From Lepidurus packardi (lineage: Eukaryota; Arthropoda; Branchiopoda; Notostraca; Triopsidae): a stretch of DNA of 64,000 bases. Location of the stretch: NCBI GenBank assembly GCA_023053545.1, contig JAKZAN010000025.1, positions 124,001-188,000 on the forward strand, read 5' to 3'. A program made the position numbers and the translations under genes. Shown piece after piece: positions 42,701-53,639 of the stretch (the first letter of the stretch is position 1; each line of letters begins with the position of its first letter). Below the pieces are notes generated by a model, which was not told where the DNA came from, searched no databases, and worked only from the letters and a program-made list of their open reading frames with translations.

Positions 42701-44203
42701 TATAATAATTGATAAAAACGACAAAATTAGATTGCCTTAACTGTGCTTTCTTCAAATGTCGAAATTTCGTTTTTTGCATGCAAATAATATAATATAATAA
42801 TTGATAAAAACGACAAAATTAGATTGCCTTAACTGTGCTTTCTTCAAATGTCGAAATTTCGTTTATATCTATGTATTGATTTCGCGTACTTTAAATGCCT
42901 TTCGGTTTTTTGAATGCAAATAATATAGTATAATAATTGATAAAAACGACAAAATTAGATTGCCTTAACTGTGCTTTCTTCAAATGTCGAAATTTCGTTT
43001 TTTGCATGCAAATAATATAATATAATAATTGATAAAAACGACAAAATTAGATTGCCTTAACTGTGCTTTCTTCAAATGTCGAAATTTCGTTTTTTGCATG
43101 CAAATAATATAATATAATAATTGATAAAAACGACAAAATTAGATTGCCTTAACTGTGCTTTCTTCAAATGTCGAAATTTCGTTTTTTGCATGCAAATAAT
43201 ATAATATAATAATTGATAAAAACGACAAAATTAGATTGCCTTAACTGTGCTTTCTTCAAATGTCGAAATTTCGTTTTTTGCATGCAAATAATATAATATA
43301 ATAATTGATAAAAACGACAAAATTAGATTGCCTTAACTGTGCTTTCTTCAAATGTCGAAATTTCGTTTATATCTATGTATTGATTTCGCGTACTTTAAAT
43401 GCCTTTCGGTTTTTTGCATGCAAATAATATAATATAATAATTGATAAAAACGACAAAATTAGATTGCCTTAACTGTGCTTTCTTCAAATGTCGAAATTTC
43501 GTTTTTTGCATGCAAATAATATAATATAATAATTGATAAAAACGACAAAATTAGATTGCCTTAACTGTGCTTTCTTCAAATGTCGAAATTTCGTTTTTTG
43601 CATGCAAATAATATAATATAATAATTGATAAAAACGACAAAATTAGATTGCCTTAACTGTGCTTTCTTCAAATGTCGAAATTTCGTTTATATCTATGTAT
43701 TGATTTCGCGTACTTTAAATGCCTTTCGGTTTTTTGCATGCAAATAATATAATATAATAATTGATAAAAACGACAAAATTAGATTGCCTTAACTGTGCTT
43801 TCTTCAAATGTCGAAATTTCGTTTTTTGCATGCAAATAATATAATATAATAATTGATAAAAACGACAAAATTAGATTGCCTTAACTGTGCTTTCTTCAAA
43901 TGTCGAAATTTCGTTTTTTGCATGCAAATAATATAGTATAATAATTGATAAAAACGACAAAATTAGATTGCCTTAACTGTGCTTTCTTCAAATGTCGAAA
44001 TTTCGTTTATATCTATGTATTGATTTCGCGTACTTTAAATGCCTTTCGGTTTTTTGAATGCAAATAATGTAATATAATAATTGATAAAAACGACAAAATT
44101 AGATTGCCTTAACTGTGCTTTCTTCAAATGTCGAAATTTCGTTTATATCTATGTATTGATTTCGCGTACTTTAAATGCCTTTCGGTTTTTTGAATGCAAA
44201 TAA
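33791..44203. repeat. 92/136-bp satellite array, unit 2, part right of A1
   Basis: Continues the array broken at 25517. It has about 21 long (136-bp) monomers among 92-bp ones, spaced by variable multiples of 92 with no fixed higher-order period, and becoming denser towards the right edge, where the last two are consecutive. Private variants include an ACATGT insert in monomers near 40495 and 40729, a sign of local duplication of a few monomers. Confidence 0.95.
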
Positions 44204-45664
44204 CAGAAAGCTTTTTATGGAGGGTAGCTTTACTGTTTATATGTGCATATATCTTTTATCTGTGTATAATGCCGTAAAAAGGAAAATATTGCACTGGGAA
44301 TTAATCCTTACATAGGTAGTCTAACAATGATAGATAAGTAAAGGAGCCCCACATTTTTTATGACAAGTGTTGTATTGGTGTTCTTTAACAGAACCTTTAC
44401 ACTCGTTGTTGTAAATAAATGTGTGGCTTACAACGCCCCGCCATCGTGGACCGAGTCCGCCCGAAGCCATACAGACGTCGAAGCCAATATGCAGCCGATA
44501 CCCGAGCCGCCTCACCGTACCTTTCCGTATCCTTACTTTTAAATCTGTACCCAGTCCCCATTGATAGTAGTAAAACTTAAATACACGTTACAATTCAACA
44601 ATCACAATATGTTATATTTATGACAAAATAAATTATCGTAAAAATAAATTATCTTGACACATTCTAACCGATCATTAATAATCAATTAATAACATAAAAG
44701 GAAAACAATAAAAGGAAAAACAGAACTGCTAACTCTTGTTAAAAAATTAAATTTTTTAATGTTTTCAAATTCTAAAACTTCCTTAGCATCTTCAGTGCTA
44801 CGCTCTTTATAAGCTATAAAAACTTAATAAATTAATACTAACCCTAAAAAGACTACAGATAAACAAAAAAAAGAAGACTTCATTTAAGATTTTTGCAATA
44901 TAATAATAAGATTAGACCACTCCTCCAACGGAATCGCACAGAAAGGACACGCGGACGCAAATCCATTAGTTCCATGCGGTAAAGCAACGGACTCCCAATA
45001 CCTAACATAAAGAACCGATTTAACATAAAGAAATTTGTAATTTTGTAATGTTTTAATGTTTTAATTGTTTAATTTTTTAATTTTGTACATGCGTACATTT
45101 TGTAATTTTAATTTTTTATATTTCTTTTCTAAATTCCTGTGCCGCTTATGTAAATTCCTGTGAATATAATAAATTCTTTTGCCGCTTATTCCTGATTCCT
45201 GTAACGTTTATTCGCTGGACGTATTTTTTGTATATTAATTTTTTAATCTAAAAAAAAAAATAATAATAAAAAATATGCTATGAAAAAGATCTTTGACGAT
45301 GATTTTTTTTTTATTTTGGTTATATAATTTTTGCTAGATGCTGTAACATGCAGTGTTCTGGATCAGATCTGTAAATTTTCCGAAAAAAATCAATCAAATC
45401 ACTGCCAATTTAGGGTCAACGCCGATCATATCAATAATGGCCTATTTATGTGAGTGATATAATTTGTTTAAAAAGATCTAGAACACCGGTAACAAACATC
45501 TGTTCGCGGCAACTGCACCAAACTGAAACCGAGTTCGCGGTTCGAGAATGCGGGTTCTAAACACACCATGTTTAAGACAGTTGAAGCTGTAAGTCAATAA
45601 AGCATAATAGTAATATTTATACGTACTAGTGAAGTGGCTTATTAGTTCACAGGTTAATATAAAG
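44204..45664. other. AT-rich spacer, unit 2 to unit 3
   Basis: Repeats 14579-16037 with minor changes (for example a two-base longer A run near 45250). No gene recognised. Confidence 0.5.
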
Positions 45665-46637
45665 TACAGTCATGAGCAAAAAAAACTGCTCAGCCAAAGC
45701 GCAGAGGTCTAATTAGGCCTCTTGAGACTGATTTACCTTCAACGTTAGGCTATTGCAACCCCACCTTTCCAGTTTTTCCAGACCGCGGCAATCCGCTGCA
45801 ACTCGCATAAAAGCGGGTTTAGGCATGTTGTAGGAGTTGGCTTAAAAGCAGCAAAACACATAAACCAACAGTGTTGCACGTGATCTGTATTTTTCTCCCC
45901 ATGCTTTGCCGCGGCTGACGCCCGAGGGTGCTTAGAACCAAAAGAATAAATATTATGTGTTCAGTATGGTTTTTGACAACTGAGAAATAAAACGGAATGG
46001 ATATTGATATGACTAAAAACGTACAGTGAAAGTTGAATGTTACCCCAACAGCCTCATCCTTTGTTGTTTAGTAACAAGTTTTAACTAAGAAGACCATTGC
46101 CCGAATTATGCTTTTAATTAATACCTTAAGTAAAAAATAAAAACCTTAAATACAAAAAATAAAGGACGAGAAGTTCGAAACTTTTCTTTGGGAACGTATG
46201 ATGCTGCTGCTGACTTTTTTCTTCGTTCCATTCTTCTTGTAAGACACCAAGTATGACTGGTAAACTTATTACTTATGGTGTAACGAATATTACTTTGACC
46301 CATAGAATTTCCGGAGCTCTAAAATAGGAAAGCCTTTTTTTCGTGACGGCCATATCGAGAGTTTCAAAGCGTATGATCGTATCCTTGATAAATGTATGCC
46401 CCGGAAAGAAAGGGAATGTTGTATTTGTGTAAGGATGTGTATTCGTATTAATTAACCTTGGTGTTGGGGGATTCTGTTTGGTATTTGACGTAAGTCTGTG
46501 ATCTGACCTTATTCTACTTGTACTGTTGATTGACCGCACTCGGACGACTTATTGTTGTATTGTACTTTCTATATTTGCGTCCTGAACTACCCGTATATAA
46601 GCTCCTACGGTTTCGAATACAGTCAGTTTATATTTGC

Positions 46638-47798
46638 TTAAACAATGGTTTTGGGAAAAAAGGCTTTAGTGACATTTTCTTCGTGCTCTCCATTATTTGC
46701 GGCAAAAGCTTTTGGGACAGACAATTCAAAATCTGAGCTTGAATTTTCATGCGAGAACGACTCGCGAAGCCCTGAACTAACAGCGCTACTACTATTTTGC
46801 ATAGAGCTGCAAAAAGAAACTGCAACAGGTGTTATCACATTTGCAGTTTCAATTGGATGACTGGGAATAACTGACGCAGTTTCTACCACATCAAGAACCG
46901 GAAGAGTGCAGTTCTCTGACAAAAAGAGGGGTGACTGACTAGCACGCTCAATCACAGGCACAAAATGATTGGGATTCCAGGATGTTGGAGGGACTAAACG
47001 TCCATTTTCCTTCTTCGTGAAGTTTGCCAAAAGCCCAGTCCACAAAATTCGAATAGTTTCAGAGGAAACGGCACCGCTTGGTGAAAACGTCTCGTTTAAG
47101 AAATTCGCTTGGTGAGATGCTCTGATTCCATCCGCTTTCGGATAAACTGACTCCACGGCTATCTTACAAACATTAGCCAAAGCTGGGAATGCAATAATGC
47201 TCGAATATTCCCGATCCCTGGCGTGTTCCATGGAATAGTACTTAAAACAGTCTTCCGCCGGTGGAATACCTGTAGGGCACACTGAGTCAACGCCCGTGAA
47301 TTTAACACGGTCGAAAGTGAATCCTGAGTACTCGACTAGGGTTCCAATTTGTTTCATCGAGAGGTATCCTGCCGACTCCCTGGAGTACAACTCATAATTG
47401 GTTGCTAATTCGACCACAACTCGGCAGCGCAACTCAACGGCATGCCTTTGGTTGCCGAACAAAGACAAAGAAGCGGAATTGTAGAAACAATTCCCATCTC
47501 CATTGCTGCACAAAGCTAAACATTCGCTCAAACGCTCGGGCAAAGTACTGGAAGCAGTTGTGTCAATTTGGTCAATATTAAAACTCTGAGATTGCCATAT
47601 TGCCATACGCTTCGGGAGAGGGTAAGCATCGAACTCTGTTTTCTTTGAAAAACACGCCTGCCTAAACTTCTCGAAATGTTCGTTACTAATCAGTATGGGC
47701 GCTCTTGAAGAACTATCGTAGGCCGACGCAGGCAAATTTGCTCTACGTTCAAGATCGCGTAGACAATTTTTAAAAAACTGCGCCCTTGATTTACTCAT
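46638..47798 (-). CDS. Vertnin-like OTU-fold protein, copy 3
   Basis: 386 aa, identical to copies 1 and 2, with the DGNC and NHFVPV active-site blocks intact. Its 3' flank carries the TTTATATTTGC form shared with copy 2, while its leader has the full CGAAACACAG form shared with copies 1 and 4, so the copies are mosaics, as expected from exchange between units. Its upstream side faces copy 4 across the palindrome centre. Confidence 0.8.
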   Translation of the reverse strand: MSKSRAQFFKNCLRDLERRANLPASAYDSSSRAPILISNEHFEKFRQACFSKKTEFDAYPLPKRMAIWQSQSFNIDQIDTTASSTLPERLSECLALCSNGDGNCFYNSASLSLFGNQRHAVELRCRVVVELATNYELYSRESAGYLSMKQIGTLVEYSGFTFDRVKFTGVDSVCPTGIPPAEDCFKYYSMEHARDREYSSIIAFPALANVCKIAVESVYPKADGIRASHQANFLNETFSPSGAVSSETIRILWTGLLANFTKKENGRLVPPTSWNPNHFVPVIERASQSPLFLSENCTLPVLDVVETASVIPSHPIETANVITPVAVSFCSSMQNSSSAVSSGLRESFSHENSSSDFELSVPKAFAANNGEHEENVTKAFFPKTIV

Positions 47799-48082
47799 AT
47801 TAGTAAAGAGAGAAAGGGTTAATCTGTTAGAAGAAAAAAGTCAAATAATCTAATCCAGGGTTAAGAGGGAAAAAAATAATCCGGGTTAAAGAAGAACAGA
47901 ACTAAATAATCAATCCAAGAAAAAAGTCAAAGGGAAACACAGAATGCAATAAAAAATAACCTTACTGAAAAATCTAATCCAAGGTTAAGAGGAACTACAT
48001 TAAATAATTAATCCGGGTTAGAAGAACTACACTATAAGGCACTACGCTACAATTGCTAGCTAACATGCGAAACACAGTGAAG

Positions 48083-48121
48083 GACTGAAGGAAGAATGGT
48101 TCAATGCAACGGCCTTATATA
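48083..48121 (-). promoter_or_regulatory. OTU gene core promoter, copy 3
   Basis: TATATAA (48115-48121) and TCAGTC (48083-48088) on the minus strand. The A2 retrotransposon begins about 200 bp upstream of the TATA box and could affect expression. Confidence 0.55.
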
Positions 48122-48326
48122 GTGTGCTGCGGCATGCAACCCTCGCAGCGGATCGCTAGCCCCTCCCCTAACATGGCTGAACCCGCTTTTATGCGAGTTG
48201 CAGCGGTTGCCGCGGTCTAGAAGAAGGGTTGTGATAGCCAATCCATTTACCTTCATTAGTGGGTGAAAGAGCTTGAACCAATCGGTTACAAGGTGCGCCC
48301 GGGAAATTCAAAGGTTTTGTTGATAT

Positions 48327-48731
48327 TGTCACGTCTAAATCTGACAGGGCATCAAATCTGTCAGGAATTAGAGTAGTTCGAGAAAGGTGGATTTACAGAA
48401 CTGTATTCGGGAAGATTACAGGGGTAAAGCTAGGTGGACGAAAACACTACATGCAAAACAGAGGACTACTACCTAACACACTACTAGGAGAGTCTACCCT
48501 CTTACGCTCCCACTAACAGACTACTGACTAGACTTCAACTCCCTAACCAACTGACTTGGTTAACTGAAAACATCATCCTCACTCTCAGGGATCCATCCTG
48601 CCTGGTGTATCCGTACAGGACGCGTAATCCGGTACACAGGCGGATGGATCCTCTGATGTTACGCTGATCTTAACTAAATAAGTAAAGCGAAGCGTGAGAA
48701 AAAGCAAGCAATGCGAAATATAGCCGTGACA
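48327..48731 (-). repeat. A2 3' LTR
   Basis: 405 bp, TGTCACG...CGTGACA ends. A GGGGGTAA-type polypurine tract on the minus strand follows at 48732-48746. Confidence 0.95.
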
Positions 48732-48976
48732 TTACCCCCGGCCCGCTTTCGAACGTCCCGGTCGAAACAAGCGGACCACGCGTCGATAGCGCTATCTAGA
48801 GGCAATGCCAGGCGAAATTTAATGACAAGCTTGCAAGCACATGGTTAAAATCAGCAAGCGTACACACCTAATAGTTGATAACTACTGGTTAAACACTAGA
48901 CTAAACCGTGGATACTTTGGGGTAACTTGTACTGAGGGGAACAAGTACGACACTACCACTACACTGATTGTCTTGA

Positions 48977-49706
48977 TTACTGGTCGGCGGTTCCCTCCAT
49001 GGTCAGCGGGAGTACGCCTCCATGGTCACGCATCCCTACTTCTATGGCTCGCACACGTCGCACAAGTGCGTCGATGTTGTAGCTGGGTCTGCCCAAGGCG
49101 GCTGGCTCATGGAGCCGTAAGGGTGCCTCCAATTGCTCGATCCGTGTCAGGAGCGCTTGGTCACGTCCAGCGGTTACTCGCCATAGGCACCAACTCAGGA
49201 TGGCGACGATCACTAGTACTACCACGGTAAACGACCCGGAGATGGTTATCGAGGGATAGCTGATATCGCCCCATACGCCGGGAGCTTCCTCGAAGAGTTC
49301 TGCGCTGCTTGGCTGCTTTCTGGAAGGTATCCCACGTAGTTCTCCAGCTGGCGGCTACGTCACCACTCTCCTTCTCCAGTGTTTTAATGTGATCGGCTAT
49401 TTTCGGGTCTACCCAGGTAAGGTTGGCCGTGGGCAGGTGTGGTTGGGTCAGGTTAGTTGGAAAAGCGGACAAAGACCAAGCCGGCATGCGTGAGGTGATA
49501 TTGGACTGCCCAAAAGAGTCCAAGGAAGCGGCTAAAATCCACTCCGGGCTGATGGCCACACATGCAACAGGGACCTCAATAATCCCTATCCCCTGACTTT
49601 TGATGGTATTGGTCTTCCCTTCCCCATTCCCTTTTAGGTTTGGGTGGCAAGCAATTGTCACTCCAATGGCCTTACCGGTTGAGTACAACCATTTACGGGG
49701 CCCCAC
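48977..49706 (-). pseudogene. A2 envelope-like remnant, frameshifted
   Basis: The same fragment as in A1, but a 2-nt deletion (GAAGAGTTCTG for GAAGAGATTTCTG near 49297) splits it into two overlapping frames, separating the ectodomain part from the membrane anchor and tail. It reaches slightly further upstream than the A1 fragment. Nonfunctional. Confidence 0.55.
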
Positions 49707-49775
49707 CTTCCATTTGTTTACTTAAGCTTGCCAAAACCAGAACGCCGTTGCTCCTCGTTAAACCCTCCTCCTTTC

Positions 49776-52571
49776 CTATACCTCGTCGTCATCGCACCCA
49801 TAGAACCTGACTTTCCCCTTATTCCTTTGAGATCGTCGTAAACCCACGGGCTTATCCGGGCGAGCACTGTACGTTACTCTCTCCGTAACGCGAGCCTCAG
49901 GCTCCGGAGGGTTTACTTTGTCATCTCCGGTCGCTTCGTGGGTAAGCAAGTCAGCAGGTTCTATCGCCAACTCGCTAGCTTCACCCGATACCTCGAGTGT
50001 CCGATTGCGCACTTCGAGATCTCGCTCTTCTCCCAACTTGACGAACAAAGTTGGTTCATCAAAGTCGTTAACCCTGTCCACAAAGGGTTTGAGGCGCGAA
50101 ATGTGGACTATGTCGGATTTCCGCCTTTTTCCCCCCTGGACCTCGTAATCTACGGGAGACGTCCTACGGAGAATCTTATATGGGCCAAAGAAGCGATGGA
50201 GAAGTTTTTCCGACTTCCCCACTTTCCGAACCGGAGTATAAACCCATACAACATCCCCTACATCGTAGAAACGCTCCTCGTGAGATTCGTCATAGCGCTC
50301 CTTTTGTTTTGCCTGCACTTTACCCAGGCGTTGTCTTACCGCGCTAAAAGCTTCTGCGATACGACTTGCCATTTGACCCGCTCTGCTTATGTCAGCGGAG
50401 TCGTCCATCCCGTCCACCTCGGCAGAGGCACCCATCGCCACATCGAGGGGGAGTTTTGGCTCCCTCCCGTAGAGGAGATAGAATGGAGAGAATCCGGTAG
50501 ATTCCTGCCTCGCCGTATTGTACGCGAAGGTCACTGCGTCTAGGCAATCATCCCAATCACGGTGGTTGCTGCTTACGTACATCGAAAGCATGTCCGCGAG
50601 TGTGTGATTGAGACGCTCGGTTAAGCCGTTACATTGGGGATGGTAGGCCGTAGTCGTAGCGTGATTAGTTTGCATGACCCTAATCAGCTCCTCGGTAAAC
50701 TCTGCTGTGAAGCAGGTACCTCTATCGCTTAACAAAGTCTCCGGTGCCCCATGTCTCAACACGAGTTGTTGCACGAAGAATTTGGCAACTTCCTCGGCCG
50801 AAGCTGATGGGACAGCCTTGGTCTCAGCCCACTTCGTTAGATAGTCGACTGCTACAATAATGTGCTTGTTACCGCGCGGGGTCTCGGGGAACGCGCCAAG
50901 TAGATCAATCCCGACTTTCTCGAAAGGCCTGTCAACCTTGATCGGGACCATTAGCCCTTTCTTTTTCGTCGCTTCTCCTTTCCGGGTTTGACAATCCGTA
51001 CAGGAGGCGACGTAACGAGCTACTTCCGTGATCATTTTAGGCCAATAGTACCTTTTGCTGATCTTGTCCCAGGTTCTTTTGAGACCTAAATGACCAGCAG
51101 TGACGTCGTCATGACAGGCGTACAAAACCTCCCTTTTCAGAGAAGCAGGTACGCAGAGCCTTAGGCGACATTCGCCGTTTCTCACTAAAATCCGAAAAAG
51201 TTTTCCCTCCTTCATCGTGTATTGCACGACTTGGCGCCTCTGTACGGCCCGCGGATTAAGTGTTTCCAAGATGGCAATAAGCTTTGCCCATCTCGGATCT
51301 GAACGTTGTTCTTGTTCCACATCAGCTAAACGAATATCAACTGCTTGGACACCAATCCCGAACACTACCGGGCCGTTGTCGTCGCCTTCTCCAGCTGGGG
51401 GGTCAACGGGATTGCGTGACAGAGGGTCAGCATCATTATGAACCCTCCCACTCCGATGTACGATTTGAAACTCGTATTCCATCAGAGCGAGGGCCCACCT
51501 AGCTAACCGCCCTGTGGACTCCCGTTTGGTCATTAGCCAACACAATGCGTGATGGTCTGTGACAGCTTTAAAAGGTTTACCCCAAACATACGGCCTAAAT
51601 TTCTTTACGGCCCATACGAGAGCTAAGCATTCTTTCTCGGTGGTGGAATAATTCCGTTCACTTTTATTAAGGAGCCGGCTCGCATAAGCGATAACCCGCT
51701 CTTCGCCATCTTGGCGCTGTGCCAGAACCGCTCCTATGCCAAAATCACATGCGTCAGGATGGATCTCAAATTCACCATCCAACTCAGGGTGAGCTAGAAT
51801 AGGCGCCGAAACAAGAGCTTGCTTGAGGTCTTCAAAAGCAGACTGTTGCTCGACACCCCATACAAATGGTGTATTTAATTTTGTAAGCCTTGAGAGAGGT
51901 TCGGCCCTAGCTGAAAAATCTTTCACGAATTTTCTGTAGTACGAGCATAGGCTCGTGAAACTACGAACCGCCGTAAGATTTGCCGGCGTTGGAAAATCCG
52001 TGACAGCTGTTAATTTACCGTCATCCGGCCTAATACCCTCCCGGTCCACTATGTGTCCAAGCACCTGAACAGTTTCGCAGCCAAAGCGACATTTGCTAGG
52101 TTTTAGCTTCAACCCTGCTTTACCTAAGCATGCCAAAATGGCGTCAACATCTACCACATGCTTCTCGAAAGTTTTGGAGAAAATCACCACATCGTCTAGA
52201 TAGATTAGACAAATTTGCCACTTGAAACCTGCTAAGATAACGTCCATCATCCTTTGAAAGGTGGCCGGTGCGTTACAAAGCCCAAATGGCATTTTCGTGA
52301 ATTGGTATAGGCCATCCGGTGTTATGAATGCCGTTTTCTCCCTATCTTCCTCCCTTACTCCTACTTGCCAGTAACCTGACATGAGGTCTAAAGTGCTGAA
52401 GAATTTCGAACCTTGCATGGAGTCCAAGGCATCATCCGTCCTGGGCAAAGGATAAACGTCCTTGATCGTGACGGAATTTAGCCTCCGGTAGTCAACGCAA
52501 AAGCGCCAAGTACCGTCTTTCTTCTTTACCAAAACTACGGGGGAAGACCATGGACTGCTTGATGGTTCTAC
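49776..52571 (-). pseudogene. pol: A2 pol, 3' part (RT active site to integrase)
   Basis: Open from the B insertion point to the normal stop. It includes the RT motifs from SSPWSSP onward, YLDD, RNase H and a D,D35E integrase with few differences from A1 (for example LLSDRG for LISDRG). It is separated from its protease and N-terminal RT by B, so it cannot give a full polyprotein. Confidence 0.9.
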
Positions 52572-52790
52572 TGTAGTATAATTAATGTGATGTAACCTCC
52601 TTATGTCCTTGATTCCCTTTGAGACTTGACATTGTGACTACGTGACTAATGCAGAGGTTGACCTACGTTGACCATGTTGACTAAGCGACCATGACCTGAC
52701 TAATTAACCTTTTACCTTCTTGACCGGGTATAAATATGCAGCCATGTACTTTAATACAGTCAGTCTTAGCCTACGCACTAAAACGTTACA
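52572..52790 (+). repeat. B 5' LTR
   Basis: 219 bp. It differs from the 3' LTR only by 35 extra bases in U3. U3 holds nine TGAC-core motifs (52627-52725), several as TGACC/TGACCT. Confidence 0.93.
52729..52765 (+). promoter_or_regulatory. B LTR core promoter
   Basis: TATAAAT (52729-52735) with a TCAGTC initiator (52760-52765); the predicted start A at 52762 is 33 bp from the TATA box. This leaves only 29 nt of leader before the gag ATG. Confidence 0.65.
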
Positions 52791-53639
52791 ATGGCGCAGT
52801 CGGTAGGACAAAATGCTGGCGAAATTCGCACTCCCAAATTCGCACCAGAATTTTTTTCTAGTGGTACGAGTGACGATTGGGAAGCGTGGTGTAGGCATTT
52901 TGATCGCTATGCGAAGTTTAATAACTTAAGTGATTCAAAAAAAGTGGATCTTCTCGCCATGTCATTGCGAGGACGTGCAGAGAAAGTCTTTTCGGCTTTA
53001 GACACGGATATACAAGCGAACTATACTCGTACAGTAGTCGCACTGAGTGAAATTTTTCAAGAAACTGATCTTAGTGTGTATCAGCGCAAGTTTGACACGA
53101 TGATGAGGAGCAAGGGTGAATCTGTGTTAGAGTTCGTGAGTCAGCTTCGATTCACTTTACAAAGGGCTTATCCAACAATGGACGTTGTGAGCTACGAGCG
53201 GATGATTGTCAACCGTTTAATCGACTCGGCGGAAACACGTGAGCTACGAATGCATCTGAATGCTTTGCAAGGTCTGTCAGTTGACAAAGCTGTGGAAATT
53301 ATTCGTGGTTACGAGAAGGCCACCGAACAAGAAGCTCGCCGTAAAGTGAAGATTGTTGCGGAAATGGACTCTTCTGCAACAGCTGAAGTAGCGGCCACGA
53401 CGTCAACTACGATGGAACAGCGACTGTCCAACATGGAAAAATTTATGGAGCAGCGATTCTCCAATGTTGAGAAATTCATGGAGGAAATGAAGGCGAATTC
53501 CTTTAGCAGACCGAGATCGGGCAACAAGTGGAATAAGCAAAGGACTTGCTATAATTGTGGGGAACCCGGTCATCTGAAGGCAACCTGCACCAAACCCAAG
53601 GCGAATGATGATTCCAAGAAGCAGGGAAACTCCAAGTAA
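52791..53639 (+). CDS. gag: B gag polyprotein
   Basis: 282 aa. The first ATG is the base right after the LTR plus the first two bases of the primer site, so the first codons are read through the primer binding site. Residues about 15-185 are a retrotransposon gag (capsid) region (FAPEFFSSGTSDDWEAW, ...MSLRGRAEKVFSAL). Residues about 205-235 hold two MEQR(L/F)SN(M/V)EKFME repeats likely forming a short coiled coil. A CCHC zinc knuckle spans C253 to C266 (CYNCGEPGHLKATC). The stop at 53637 lies 7 nt after the frameshift heptamer. It forms the particle and binds the RNA. Confidence 0.92.
   Translation: MAQSVGQNAGEIRTPKFAPEFFSSGTSDDWEAWCRHFDRYAKFNNLSDSKKVDLLAMSLRGRAEKVFSALDTDIQANYTRTVVALSEIFQETDLSVYQRKFDTMMRSKGESVLEFVSQLRFTLQRAYPTMDVVSYERMIVNRLIDSAETRELRMHLNALQGLSVDKAVEIIRGYEKATEQEARRKVKIVAEMDSSATAEVAATTSTTMEQRLSNMEKFMEQRFSNVEKFMEEMKANSFSRPRSGNKWNKQRTCYNCGEPGHLKATCTKPKANDDSKKQGNSK
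52792..52808 (+). other. B primer binding site (tRNA-Ser type)
   Basis: TGGCGCAGTCGGTAGGA is complementary to the CCA-tailed 3' end of animal tRNA-Ser as I recall it. It overlaps the gag start codon by two bases. Confidence 0.75.
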
